From: Paratinospora sagittata
Taxonomy: Eukaryota; Streptophyta; Magnoliopsida; Ranunculales; Menispermaceae
Direction of reading: 5' to 3'
DNA: 64,000 bases
Assembly (NCBI GenBank): GCA_035771175.1
Contig: CM069603.1
Coordinates: 23,598,286 to 23,662,285, forward strand
Shown: piece by piece, positions 9,887 through 21,447 of the stretch
How positions within the stretch are numbered: position 1 is the first letter of the stretch
Layout of the letters: each line of letters opens with the position of its first letter
Position numbers and translations under genes: made by a program
The notes under the pieces: model-generated
Database searches by the model: none
Told to the model about the DNA's origin: nothing
Seen by the model: only the letters and a program-made list of their open reading frames with translations

Positions 9887-12364
9887 TGTCACGACCCACT
9901 ATCTGTGATGTCATGACCGGCACGGAACCCTGGGCATATCCTCCCTCGATACACCCGACATCCTGTCAGCCTTCTAATAACAAACCATAATCCCCAGACT
10001 TATATCAAGACATATGGACATAATCAAATCATTAATGTAAAATTGTACACAAATGACAACAGTAAATTTTTTTTTTTTCAGTCCATAATGTCAAATATAC
10101 AATTTTCTTTTTCTAAGTCCACAATGTCACATAGTACAATTTATCAAAATAAATGCAAAAAAGTATGAACACCTACGTCATAAAATGTCGATGAAATGCC
10201 TCACCGCTAAGCCTTTCCCTTCCTCTACCTATCCGAACTTGAAAGGATAAGAATGAGGGGTGAGCTATAGCAAGCTCAATCAATGCTCTCTACAAGTGGC
10301 AACATATATATGCATTTAAGTAAAACAATTCAAGATCATTAAAGCAGTTTAAATATCATAGATATAATCAAGGTTACATACATGCTCAATATAATGCATC
10401 ATGTCCTATCAAGACAATGCATATCATTTATGACATGCTCATGCATATCATTTATAACATGCTCATGCAATCCTAAACTCCTCCTATGTAAGAATCAATA
10501 CAAGGGCCTGAGTGCGCGACATCCATCGCCCGATCGACCACTTACCAGTATTCTATTAGAATTTTTAGGATTGTATGAACCATAGGGTTCGCCCACCAAG
10601 ACAAATACTAGGCCTAGGCGAATCCTAACATACACAACCCATAAAAATCCTATGCCAAGTCAACAATTAGGAATAATCACTAGACTCACGAGATTCCCCG
10701 AAGAAAATCCCAGCTAAGAGACTCAAACCAATTGCAACCCTATTAGACTATGCTCAAATACATTTCATGGAACATTTAAGTCATGCATACTATATTAGGT
10801 AAGCATTTAAAATCATTCTATATTACAATGCCACAGATAAAAGACAACAAGTAAGGAAATACTCACTCTTGATTGGCTAGACCTAGCCAATCCAATCTGA
10901 TCCAATAAAGCACTAGGATGACCACAATCACCGCAAGCACTTCAAATCCCCAATTGGTCTACTTGGGTTACTCAAATCCCTACATGAAACACTGTTTATA
11001 CTCATTACTGAAAATCAGTCCATAAGTGTGCTAAACAACCATGTTTAAACCAAATTTCACAACCAATTAAGTTCCTAAAATGATTATACCCATGAGTCAA
11101 TTTCCATATAGCCCAATTCAATCATTTAATACCAATTTAAACTATACATAACCCAAATTGAATGCAATAGGTTGATCTCCCTTGATCCAAACACTATAAT
11201 ACATGACATTCAATTATATTAAGGGTCAATTTGACTAACTATCATGTCAATTTCATCAATTGACTAAGTCCAAGTCAAAATCCCCAATGTGGGAAAAATC
11301 TCCAAATTACATGGAAATCACCAAATCACATGAAAATTGTCAAATTAGATGGCCTAGGCCAAAATTACTCCACAATAGGGTTTCCATTAATCAAAATCAG
11401 TAAATTAGAGTCTCATACCACCACATTTACCCATGCATTCCATACAAATCACATGCAATTTGAAATAGGAAACCCTTGGTCAAAATCTTAGTTTAGGTTA
11501 AATCAATGAAACCCCACCAATTTCTTTTTAAAAATTGGTTACCATTTATGGACTCCCAACACACTCAAGATTAACATATCTTAATTCCAAGACCTAAGTT
11601 CAACATTGGTTTTCCACCACCCTCCTTAAATTTCGGGATTTATGGGTGAAAAACACTCATTAGGTATTGATTGAGGTTATTAGCATAAAAAACACAAGCA
11701 TTAAATGGCCTAAACAAGTAAACCCTAGGTCAAGGACCCTTAAAATCTGGGATTCATAGAAACCCTAGGTCAAAAATTAGTTTGCATGCATGAAGGAAGA
11801 AAAATGAGAAATAATAAGGAAGATTTGATTACCACGAGTGAATTTTGGGCAAAAATCACCAAAAAAACCCTAACTTCTCTCCCTTTTCTCCTTTCCCCTT
11901 TTTTTTTCTCTCCTCTCCAAGCTCCTTAAACTCTTTTCTAAGTAAAAATGAGCAAGTGAGCTAAAAAAAATGAGTTGGTTGCTTTTATAGAAAAAATTTG
12001 GGTCCACATGAAAAAAAATACACTTAAATAAAAGGAACAGTTTTCCTACTGTAATTACTTGCACTTAGATAATTAATTTCTTGCAAACGACTCACAATAT
12101 CTTAACTGTTCAAAAGTTTTATGATTCAGTTACCAACATGCTAGTAAAATTTCAGCTCAATCCAACGGTGGAATTGTGAGTTCCAACCGTTTTTGACATG
12201 TTTCGACGCCGAACGGGTCTCTGATCATTCGAAGACTTTACACACACATTAACAAACTTAAAAAGCATGCAAAGAAACTCGAACCAACATGCGTCGAGCA
12301 TCAAATATGTATACACATACGTATACGGGTAAAAATAACGTCATCCTTGGGTACAGGCGTTACA
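9887..12364 (-). repeat. G1 5' LTR
   Basis: 2478 bases, starting TGTCACGACCC and ending GGCGTTACA on the plus strand, collinear with the 3' LTR. Two structural differences from it stand out: a roughly 27-base tandem duplication at about 10414-10466, and loss of about 240 bases near 12190 between two CCGTTT repeats that survive in the 3' LTR. Confidence 0.9.
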
Positions 12365-12895
12365 AACACTCGGTAGAGGGTTCACTAGGTTGGAACATGA
12401 GAAACATGACATGGGTTGGTTGTAGTATCGAGAGATATGCGATGCCTCTTGAAGTTGCAGGAAAATCACAAAATGTAGTACATTACTAATATATGGGTTT
12501 TTATTGATAGATCGAAATTCTATTTTGGTGATAGATTCTAACACGACACTCGACAGAGGGTGTTAGGAACTATAGGATTTTGACTTATAAACTTAAATAA
12601 TAATTTGATAATGAGCATGACTAATATTGCATAATTGATAATTAAGTGAAATCTAATCTCTAGGTGTTTTTAATATTGATTTTTCTCCAGAAAATTCTAA
12701 TAATTTGTTGTTTTAATTATTGATTTAGTTTAAATATTATTTTAGTTCATTGATCATTAAAATTTGGTTGTCTAGATAAAATTAGTGTTAGGAACAATAT
12801 AATTAGTGTATCAAATCAATCCCTGAGGACGATACCCGATTCTCATCGATAAATATTATAACTTGGCACCGTATACTTGCGGTTTGCACGCATCA
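12365..12895 (+). repeat. Athila LTR, right part after G1
   Basis: Continuation of the LTR interrupted at 2062. The text resumes with AACACTCGGTAGAGGG, matching the CACTC(A/G)AGAGAGGG block of the first LTR at about 1350. It ends GGTTTGCACGCATCA at 12895, the family's terminus. The sequence to the right is Sirevirus LTR, so G7 appears to be inserted in C2. Confidence 0.8.
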
Positions 12896-13669
12896 CTGAC
12901 ACCTGCACTTTTCAAAAGAAGATTTTCAGAACTGAGTAAAACTTTTTCAGAACTTTTTGAATCTTTTCAGAACGTTCTAATACTTTATCAGAACATTCCA
13001 TTCTCACGATTGATCAAAAGATTTAGGTGTATGTTTTTGTAGTTGCACAGACTGAATCAAATCCATTTTGGGAAAGAATGTGTTCATTGGGTTTGAAAGA
13101 ACTTTGTGTGCCAAAATTAGTTCATTGTGGTACTGTTGTTTCTATATATATGCTGCCTTGGAGCAAATCAAAAACGACTATCAAATACGAAAAATAAAAA
13201 CCTGTTTCAAAACGTTTAACAATTTTCACTTGTGCAAAAACTTTTAGAAGTTAGTCTTCTACTCACTGTTTTGAGCTCTCAATCATATTTGAAATACTGG
13301 ATGTTTCGAACTTCATTCAAATGTTTTCAAAATCCATCGAAGAGGAAGAAAGCTTTTGAATTTTCAGCTGCATTTCATTGTACATATCTTGTTGGATCTG
13401 TGGTAACAGAAGGTTCAACTCAAAGCTTTGTAAGTATCACTTTGATTCAAAGTAAAGGGAATCATATCTCATCTTGTACCTTGGTTTTTGTGACTGGATA
13501 GTCACAGGTTTAGAATAAGTGTTGCTCGAGTTGTAACGGTCATTCTCACACTTGGAAGTTGATAAAAGGTTATTTTCAAGCCCGTAAATTGAGAAGGTGT
13601 AACGGTTTGATCTTCACCCATAAGAATATCCATAGTAGAGTTTGGACAAATCCTAACTGAGGAGGTTAG
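12896..13669 (+). repeat. C2 Sirevirus 5' LTR, middle part
   Basis: A plus-sense Sirevirus LTR piece. It matches the reverse complement of the C1 LTRs: CAGAAC-rich block, TATA box TATATATATG at about 13142-13151, two diverged copies of the 29-base repeat (about 13535-13605), and ATCCTAACTGAGGAGGTTAG at the right end. C1 interrupts it with the duplication GTTAG, and the LTR resumes at 21261. Confidence 0.8.
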
Positions 13670-14420
13670 TGTTGGCCAAGATATGTCAAAGAGGGGGGGT
13701 GAATTGGACACTTAGCAAATTTTAACCTTTCTTACAAATGTGCGGAATAATGAAAGCAGATTAAACAAAGTATAGTAATCAAATACAACAAATGTAAATG
13801 AGACAATGCAAGCAAGATTTATAGTGGTTCGGCCGCGCCTACATCCACTACCTAACCTCCTCAGTTAAGATTTGTTCAAACTCCACTATGGACCTTCTTA
13901 CGGGTGAAGATTATATCGGTACACTTTCTCAACTTACAAGTGTGAGAACTACCATTTCTCAACTTACGGGTGTGAGAAGATCGTTTCTCAACATCCGGGT
14001 CTGAGTTGACCGTTACAACTTCGAGCAACACTTGCTCTTGCCCAATGACTACCCAATCACTGCAAATTTAATACAAGATGAGATATGATTTCTTTTACTT
14101 TGAACCAAAGTGATACTTACAATGCTTTAGATTGAACTTTCTGTGATAACAGATTCAACACAATATGTATGATGAAGTTTACGCTGAAAACAGGTTCGAA
14201 GAGCTTTTGTCTTCTTCAATGGATTGTCAAAATAATGAAGATGAAGTTCAATCAATCAAGAAGACTTGAATTTTTTTTTCAAAAGATAGTAAGATCAAGC
14301 ACAAGTGAAAAATGACTAACTCTCAAAAAATGTTTTGGCACAAGTGAAAACTGTTAATACATTTTGAATGAATATCAGTTTTCGTATATCATTTGTTGTT
14401 TTTCTACTCTAAGGCGGCAT

Positions 14421-14430
14421 GTATATATAG
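14421..14430 (-). promoter_or_regulatory. TATA box of C1 3' LTR
   Basis: CTATATATAC on the minus strand, followed by a CATGCCGCCTTA-type context shared with 20427-20440 and, inverted, with 13142-13157. The hairpin array lies upstream in sense orientation, as expected for U3. Confidence 0.55.
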
Positions 14431-14764
14431 GAATAACAGAAGTGTAATGGACATGATGATTTTGGCGCTCTAGGTTATTTCAAATATAACATATACTTTT
14501 TTCCCCGAAATGGATCGATTCAGCTCAGTGCACATTACGGCGATAACACCTGAATCATTTGATCCTTTCACGAAAAAGGAATGTTCTGACATGCTTTTAG
14601 AATGTTCAAAAATTTCTAAAAAAGTTGTTGTACGATTCGGAAAATTTTTGAAAAGTATTCGTACGGTTTTGAAGAAAGTAACAGAAATGGTGCTCATGTT
14701 AGAAAAGTAACATTCGTTGAATTAGCATCCTTGCGCATAATATCAATTTTTGTCGTTTTGTTCC

Positions 14765-15310
14765 TTGAGGGCACTCATGGAGCATAAGCGTTCTGCTGAA
14801 CATTGAAGTGAGGGCACTACTAAGTCATAAGCGTTCTGACTTACTTCGAGGATTTAAATGACTCAAAACATTAGGGCTCTACTTCACAGTTAGTGTCCTG
14901 CTTTATTTTAAAAACATTAAACACACGAGGGTGCTACTCAAGAGTTTGCGTCCTGAAATTGAAAACAATGTTGAGTATGCTGAAGGACAGTAAGCATCCT
15001 GAGGGTTATTAAGTTGATTCTGAAGATGAGGGCACTGCTACACAAGTAGCGTCCGGATAGTTTATTCAACTTATAACTATCAACATCCTTAAATATAGAA
15101 ATTACTTCAAAACAAAAAGAAATTCTAGCGAGCTGAAACTAAGTCAGCGTCCTGACATTCTCAAAGCTTGATAAAAGAAAGGTCGCTACTTACAAGTAAG
15201 TGTCCTTATTAATCAGCTCAATTCAACCTTGATCGTCCTAATATTTTATCAGCGTCTTGATTCATCAAGTCCAGGAGGGCACTGCTAAAATAGTAGTGTC
15301 CTGAAGGATT
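14765..15310 (-). repeat. Hairpin array in C1 3' LTR
   Basis: About ten short inverted repeats spaced 45-100 bases apart. A typical unit has arms like GAGGGCGCTACT and AGTTAGCGTCCTGA around a small loop, with G-T pairs allowed. The inner arm bases differ between units but stay complementary, for example CTACTTAC with AAGTAAG at about 15183-15205. Palindromic repeats in U3 are a known trait of Sireviruses. Confidence 0.7.
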
Positions 15311-15676
15311 TTATAAAAATGGTTTTTGATTTCTCGATTAAAGCTCCATAAAACATAATGTAACCTGATTAAATCGAATATGCAAACGATCGATTAAAAA
15401 CATGCATGAATAGAAATCGCTGAATCATATGACATAAAAAGTCCTACAACGTATCATAATGTAATCATACAACCGAACATCTTCAAATCATCATGGTCTT
15501 CAAGAAGATCTTTAATACGTTCGTCATGCATCATTGATTCTTTGAAACTTTCAAGTAAGATTAGATATGCCATATGTGTAGTAATATCATAAACAAAATG
15601 TGGTTTGTAATCATCAAAATATCTTTCATATTAGGGACATATTCTCGTAAGGGACATGAGGATAATTGGTTCAACA

Positions 15677-15940
15677 ATCTCCCCATTTTTTATGATTTCA
15701 AACACATTACTATAGGCTTTGAAGGAGGCTAATAAAATAATGTGTGTATGCATGATATGCAGTACTAATGTTCCTTGTATCATATGATATGAGTGTAATT
15801 CCAAGGAATGTACATAAAATGTCACTAAGACTCCCCCTTAGTGTTAAACTCCCCCTGAATGTATGATGCTTCAACGATATTACTTCTCCCCCTTTTGAAA
15901 TATAAAAAAAGAGTAAAGTATCATGAAATATGTCTCCCCT
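15677..15940 (-). other. C1 polypurine tracts and 3' tail
   Basis: Read on the minus strand, AAAAAATGGGGAGAT directly precedes the LTR. Further upstream come several AGGGGGAG tracts at about 15832, 15850 and 15890. Multiple purine tracts between pol and the 3' LTR are typical of Sireviruses. No coding sequence is convincing here. Confidence 0.7.
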
Positions 15941-17000
15941 CATGTCAATGAGACTACCGGCATAGTCGGAGTCTACATAACATCTGAGATCAAATGTAGT
16001 ACCTTTGGAATACTAGATTCCTAAGTGTGTTGTGCCATTTATGTATCTGAATATTTGTTTGACACACCTTAAATGAGATTCTTTAGGTTCTGATTGAAAT
16101 CTTGCACAAAGGCAGACACTGAACATAATTTCAAGTCGACTTGCAGTTAAATACAACAGACTTCCAATCATACTTTTATAAAGTTTTGAATCAATTGATT
16201 TACCTTTTTCATCCTTATCTAATTTGATTGTGGAGGTACAGGGAGTATCAATTGATTTCAAATAGTGCATTTGAAACTTTTTAACCATTTCCTTAGCATA
16301 CTTTGATTGGCTTATGAAGGTGCCTTTTGGCATTTGCTTAATTTGTAAGTCGAGAAAGTATGTAAGTTCTCCCATCATACTCATTTCAAATTCCTTTTGC
16401 TTTAATTTAGAAAACTCATCACACAATTCTTTGTTTGATGCACCGAAAATGATATCATCCACATATATTTGAACAATAAGCATATTTTCATTATGGTGTT
16501 TGATAAACAAAGTTCAATCAAATTTTCCTTTATGAAACTTATGATCTAAAAAAAATGAACTCAGTAGATCATACCAAGCTCTTGGAGCTTGTCTCAATCC
16601 ATATAAGGCTTTGTGAAGTTTAATTTAAATGCATATTTTGAGTCTTGAGCATCCTCAAACCCTGGAGGTTGTTCCACATATACCTCTTCGTTGATGAATC
16701 CATTTAGAAAAGCACTCTTTACATCCATTTGGTATAAGGAAAAATCCTTGTAACAAGCATAGGCAAGTAACATTCTTATTGCCTCTAATCCTGCTACTGG
16801 GCAATGGCTTCTTCGAAGTCTATGCCTTCTTCTTGGTTTTACCCTTGTGCAACCAATCTAGTCTTATTTCAGACAATGATACCTTGTTCATTCTTTTTTT
16901 TTAAATATCCGTTTGGTTCCTATAACAAATTGATGAAAAGGTCTAGGGACTAATTCTCATATTTTGTTTCGCATAAAGTGTCCTAGTTCTTCTTGCATAG
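15941..17000 (-). pseudogene. C1 reverse transcriptase with truncated RNase H
   Basis: Minus-strand pol. The upstream part (about 16510-17000) is broken by stops but still encodes RT motifs. The frame 16510-16013 carries the catalytic motif QIYVDDIIFGA, then SMMGELTYFLDLQI and SLLYLTASRLEIMF. At 15940-15980 it enters RNase H with YVDSDYAGS, and recognisable RNase H ends there, well short of the usual domain. The missing part is replaced by purine-rich tail sequence. Confidence 0.85.
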
Positions 17001-17007
17001 CAAGAAT

Positions 17008-18250
17008 CTAATTTTCATCTTTCAGTGCCTCTTCCACTTTAATTGGTTCAAATTGTGATACAAAATCAACAAGCTCCCGATCTTTTTGAATTGAAGCTCT
17101 AGTAGATACACCCATTCGTGGATCTCCTAAAATTTGATCTTGGGAAAGACTTTGAAGCAGTCTAGAGTTTTTAGAGGATTCTAAAGATGGTTCAGGTTCA
17201 AGATCTATAATCTTGGTTGTCTTGGGTTCATCATCATCAAAATTCAATTGTTTAAATTCCACCTCAAGACTTTTCTTATTTTCATTTTCATCAAAATTTA
17301 TGTGAATTGATTCTTCTACAGTTTGATTAGATTTGTTGAACACTCTGTAGGCTCTAGTATGAGAAGAATATCCTAAGAAGATTCCTATGTCAGACTTAGG
17401 TTCAAACTTATCTAGATTATCTTTATCATTAAGAATGAAACATTTGCATTCGAATACTCGGAAGTAACTAATGTTGGGTGCTCTACCCTTCCATAGTTCA
17501 TATGGAGCTTTATTCAAATCTCTTCTGACTAGAACTAGGTTCATCACATAGCAGGCAGTGTTAATAGCTTCATCCCAAAAATGATTTGTAGTGTTATACT
17601 CATTAAGCATTGTTCTACACATCTCCTGCAGAGTTTTATTCTTTCTCTCACCTACACCATTTCGTTGTGGTGTGCTAGGGACTGATAGATAGTGAGTGTA
17701 ACCTTGATTGTTACAAAATTCTTCGAGATTTTTATTGACAAATTCACCACCTCTATCACTCCTAATTATGTTCATTTTGTAACCCTTTTCATTTTTGACT
17801 CTCTTACAGAATTTATAAATGTTTCACATGCATCAGATTTATGAGCTAATATAAATACCCATGTGAATCGAGTAAAGTCATCAACAATCACAAACACATA
17901 TGATTTACCACCTAAGCTTTGGGTTTTGGTTGGTCCAAAAAGATCTATGTGAATCAGCTCGAGAGCTCTAGAGGTTGATTGATGCCTTTTGCTCTTAAAT
18001 GATGATCAGGTGTGCTTACCAAGTTGACATGGTTCACATACCTTGTCATTTGAGTAAGTTCCTTTCGAAATACCCTTCGCAAGATCATGTTTGATAATTC
18101 TAGATATGTTATCCATATTAACATGAGCTAATCTCCTATGCCATAGCCATGCATCATTCCAAGAGATAGCACTTCAACATGTTACATTTTGTTTCTTCAT
18201 GTCATTAAAGTTTGTGCAATACACATTATTAATTCTAGATGCCGTGAATG
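17008..18250 (-). pseudogene. C1 integrase
   Basis: Copia integrase on the minus strand. Stop-containing sequence at about 18000-18250 encodes the pre-integrase motif WHRRLAHVNMDNISR and the zinc-binding cysteines. About 17800-17990 encodes the first catalytic Asp region (HIDLFGPTK). The frame 17775-17008 carries IIRSDRGGEFVNKNLEEF (second Asp) and NGVGERKNKTLQEMCR (catalytic Glu), then WKGRAPNISYFRVFECKCF and the linker toward reverse transcriptase. All three catalytic positions can be seen, but the frame is interrupted. Confidence 0.87.
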
Positions 18251-18259
18251 CAACCGTTT

Positions 18260-18640
18260 TATCAACATGCTTGATAGTGCACCTATTTGCCTCAAATGAA
18301 ATGTCATAACCCTTGTCACATAATTGACTTATGTTTAAGAGATTATGCTTCAGCCCTTTAACATAAACGACATCAGATATGGATGGAAAATCGTTACCAA
18401 TAGTTCCGATGCCTTAAATGTCACCTTTTTCTGTCATCTCCGAAAGTGACCTTTCTTTCTTCTTCTCAAGGCTTAGAAATTTAGATTTATCTCCAACCAT
18501 ATGCCTTGAGCAGCCGCTGTCTAGATACCATATATCTTTATTTGTGCATATCTCGATGCTTGCCATTCACCACAGTGCAACAGTGTGATCTGAATCCGCT
18601 TCATCTTCACTTAAGCTTGAATCATCCCATGTAGCTTTGA
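18260..18640 (-). pseudogene. C1 protease region
   Basis: The minus strand at 18511-18530 encodes WYLDSGC, the active-site block of copia proteases, followed by the RHMVGDKSKF context and ISQLCDKGYDISFEANR near 18270-18330. Stops interrupt it. The protease would cut the gag-pol polyprotein. Confidence 0.8.
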
Positions 18641-19600
18641 GAACTTTCTTGTCCTTTCTATATGAGCTTGAGTTCTTCTAATATTTATTGGGACATTCGC
18701 TCTTTACATGACCTGGTTTGTTACAACCGTAACATATTAACTCTGCAGGTTTAGACTCGAGTTTCTTTCCTTTGTGAAACCTTGAGTAAGAGATATTCTT
18801 ACTCTTTCTCCTAAGCAACTTGTAAAACTTTCTAGACAACATAGCCATGTCATCTTCTGAGTTTGAATCATTTTTAGAATCAGTTTCAGCATTGAGGGTA
18901 ATAGATTTCTTTTCTTTTTCCTTAACCTTGATCGGGCTCATCTTATCTTTTAACTTCATTTCATGAACCATTAATGAACCGCATAGTTCATCAAAAGTGT
19001 ATTCAGCCAGATTCTTGGCTCCTTCAATGGCCGTGGCTTTGGGTTCCCATGCTCTGGGTAGGCCTCTTAGAAATTTTATAACAGTTTCTTCTTGGTCATA
19101 GATTTTCCCTAGGTTCTTCATCTCATTGTTGTTGGTTATAAACCGAGCAATAACTTATCGAGTTAGTTTCCTTCATCCTATAGGTCCCATATTTTTCAAC
19201 TAACAGTTGGAGCTTTGCCTTTTTAACTTGCAAAATTCCTTCGTGGGTGACCACGAACTTCTTCTAGATTTTCTTAGCGGTTTCACATGCACTAACTCTA
19301 TTGAACTCTTCGACTGATAAACTGCAAAACAAAATGTTTACAGCTTGGTTATTCAATAGTTCTCTTTTCTTTTCCTTGGTACTACATTCGTCTATTTCCT
19401 TCGAGATAGTAGCACCGTCAACTAGTTTAGTAGGTGTTGGACACCCGTATGTCACAACATCCCACATCTCTAAATCTTTGGCTTTTAGGTAGTACCTAAT
19501 CTTAGTTTTCAAGTGTGATAGTTTTCTTCCTTGAACAGTGGTGGTCGGTTGGTGGAGTTTCCTTCACCTGAGAGAAAAGTACTTCTTTCATTTTGTCCTA
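18641..19600 (-). pseudogene. C1 gag
   Basis: Two minus-strand frames, 19512-19264 and 19121-18678. The first carries AVNILFCSLSVEEFNRVSAC. The second carries FLRGLPRAWEPKATAIEGAK, DELCGSLMVHEMKL and the zinc knuckle CYGCNKPGHVKSEC, with all four ligands kept. Frameshifts and stops fall between them (about 19125-19260). The LMVHE block is typical of Sirevirus-type gag. Confidence 0.87.
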
Positions 19601-19644
19601 CAATACTCAATAAAAGATGGTTAGATACTTTGACGGTTAACCTA

Positions 19645-19655
19645 CTCTGATACCA
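19645..19655 (-). other. C1 primer-binding site
   Basis: TGGTATCAGAG on the minus strand, two bases after the LTR end. It is complementary to the 3' end of initiator-Met tRNA, the usual primer for plant copia elements. Confidence 0.85.
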
Positions 19656-19657
19656 AT

Positions 19658-21260
19658 TGTTGGCCCAGATATGTCTAAGAGGGGGGTGAATTAGACACTT
19701 AGTAGATTTTAACCTGTTTTACAAATGTGCGGAATAATGAAAGAAGATTAAACAAAGTATAGCAATCAAATACAACAAATGTAAATGAGACAATGCAAGC
19801 AAGATTTATAGTGGTTTGGCCGCGCCTACATCCACTACCTAACCTTCTCAGTTAGGATTTGTTCAAACTCCACTATGGACCTTCTTACGGGTGAAGATCA
19901 TATCGGTACACTTTCTCAACTTGCGATTGTGAGAATTGTCATTTCTCAACTTACGGGTGGGAGAAGACCGTTTCTCAACTTCCGGGTGTGAGAAGACCGT
20001 TTCTAAACTTTCAGGTGTGAGATGACCATTACAACTTCGAGCAAAACTTATTCTTGCCCAGTGACTAACCAGTCACTACAAATTTAATACAAGATGGGAT
20101 ATGATTCCCTTTACTTAGAATCAAAGTGATACTTACAAAGCTTTTGATTGAACCTTCTGTGATCATAGATTCAGCAAAATACGTATGATGAAGTTTATGC
20201 TTCAAAGAGCTTTTGTCTTCTTCAATGGATTGTCAAATAATGAAGATGAAGGTCAATCAATCTAGAAGACTTGAAGTTTTTCTTTCAAAAGATCATAAGA
20301 TCAAGCAGAAGTGAAACACGACTAGCTTTCAAAAAGTGTTTTGGCCCAAGTGAAAACTGTTAATATGTTTTGAATGAATAACAGTTTTTCGTATATCATT
20401 AGTTATTTTTCTATTCTAAGGCAACACGTATATATAGGAATAACAAAAGCACAATGGACTTCATGATTTTGGTGGTCTAGGTTATTTCAAATACAACGTA
20501 TACTTTCTTTCCCGAAATAGATCGATACAGCTCAATGCACATTATGACGATAACACCTGAATCATCTAATCCTTTCACGAAAAGAGAATGTTTTGATATG
20601 CTTTTAGAACGTTCAAAAAGTTTTGAAAAGGTATTTGTACGATTTTAAAAAGTTTTAAAAAGTATTCGTATGGTTGTGAAGGTAGTAATAGAAATGGTGC
20701 TAATGTCAGAACAATAACATTTGTTGAATTAGCGTCCTTGCACATAATATCAACTTTTGTTGTTTTGTTCCTTGAGGGTGCTCATGGACAATAAGTGTCT
20801 TTCTGAACATTGAAGTAAGGGCGCTACTAAATCATAAGCGTCCTGACTTACTTTGACAATTTAAACGACTCAAAACATGAGGGCGCTACTCAAGAGTTAG
20901 CGTCATGAAATTTTAAAATAGTTTTAAGACAATGTTGAGTATGTTGAAGGACAGTAAGCGTATATGCAAACGATCGATTAAAAATATGCAGGCATACATA
21001 TCACTGAATCATATGACATAGAAGGTCCTACAACCTATCATAATGTAATCATACAACCGAACATCTTCAAATCATCATGGTCTTCAAGAAGATCTTTAAT
21101 ACGTTCGCCATGCATCATTGATTCTTTGAAACCTTCAAGTAAGATTAGATATGCCATATATGCAGTAATATCATAAACAGAATGTGGTTTGTAATCATCA
21201 AAGTATCTTTCATATTAGGGACATATTCTTGTAAGGGACATCAGGATAATTGGTTCTATA
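19658..21260 (-). repeat. C1 5' LTR
   Basis: 1603 bases, beginning TGTTGGCCCAGATATG on the plus strand and ending TTGGTTCTATA, where the expected terminal CA has become TA. It has four 29-base repeats at about 19917-20032, against three in the 3' LTR. A deletion near 20960 removes about 400 bases of the hairpin array relative to the 3' LTR. A TATA box lies at 20429-20437. Confidence 0.88.
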
Positions 21261-21447
21261 GTTAGGTAATGGATGTAGGCGAGGCTGAACCACTCTAAAT
21301 CTTGTGTGCATTGTCTTTATCACTGCTATTAAATCTGTCTGTTTTACTTTATTTAATTTTCTTTCATTTCTTTAGACGATTTAAAGAAAGGTTAAAATAT
21401 GTTGAGCGTCCAATTCACCCCCCCTCTCGGACACATCTAGCCCAACA
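21261..21447 (+). repeat. C2 Sirevirus 5' LTR, 3' end
   Basis: Resumes after C1 with GTTAGGTAATGGATGTAGGC and ends CTAGCCCAACA at 21447, the sense-strand LTR terminus. Together with 12896-13669 it forms one LTR. No primer-binding site follows: the next bases already belong to gag. Confidence 0.82.

Larger units (their letters stand above)
2063..12364 (-). mobile_element. Chromovirus (Tekay/Del-type gypsy) element G1
   Basis: A complete but defective Ty3/gypsy element on the minus strand, about 10.3 kb. The order on the minus strand is 5' LTR 9887-12364, primer site, gag, protease, reverse transcriptase, RNase H, integrase with a chromodomain-like tail, polypurine tract, 3' LTR 2063-4824. Both LTRs read TGTCACGACCCACT at their left end and GTTACA at their right end on the plus strand. 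Flanking 5-mers GACAC (2058-2062) and AACAC (12365-12369) are a target-site duplication with one mismatch. The Athila LTR continues uninterrupted across the two flanks. Confidence 0.9.
13670..15676 (-). repeat. C1 3' LTR
   Basis: 2007 bases, TGTTGGCCAAGATATG at the left and GGTTCAACA at the right (plus strand). It contains three 29-base repeats at about 13927-14010, a TATA box GTATATATAG at 14421-14430 (read on the minus strand), and an array of about ten imperfect hairpins at 14765-15310. It is about 400 bases longer than the 5' copy, which has lost part of the hairpin array. Confidence 0.9.
13670..21260 (-). mobile_element. Ty1/copia Sirevirus-type element C1
   Basis: A structurally complete, minus-strand copia element of about 7.6 kb. 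The order on the minus strand is 5' LTR 19658-21260, primer site, gag, protease, integrase, reverse transcriptase, RNase H fragment, purine-rich tail, 3' LTR 13670-15676. The copia order of integrase before reverse transcriptase is visible. A perfect 5-base target duplication GTTAG flanks it (13665-13669 and 21261-21265). The surrounding DNA is an LTR of the same family in the opposite orientation. The gag style, LTR length and palindromic LTR support the Sirevirus lineage. Confidence 0.9.

Noticed and set aside
13232..13501. 89-codon plus-strand open frame
   Set aside because: It lies inside a Sirevirus LTR, and homologous LTRs at 13670 and 19658 have no matching frame.
14765..15310. Possible rho-independent terminators or attenuators
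   Set aside because: The hairpins have no T-run, and the context is a plant LTR, so a bacterial reading does not apply.
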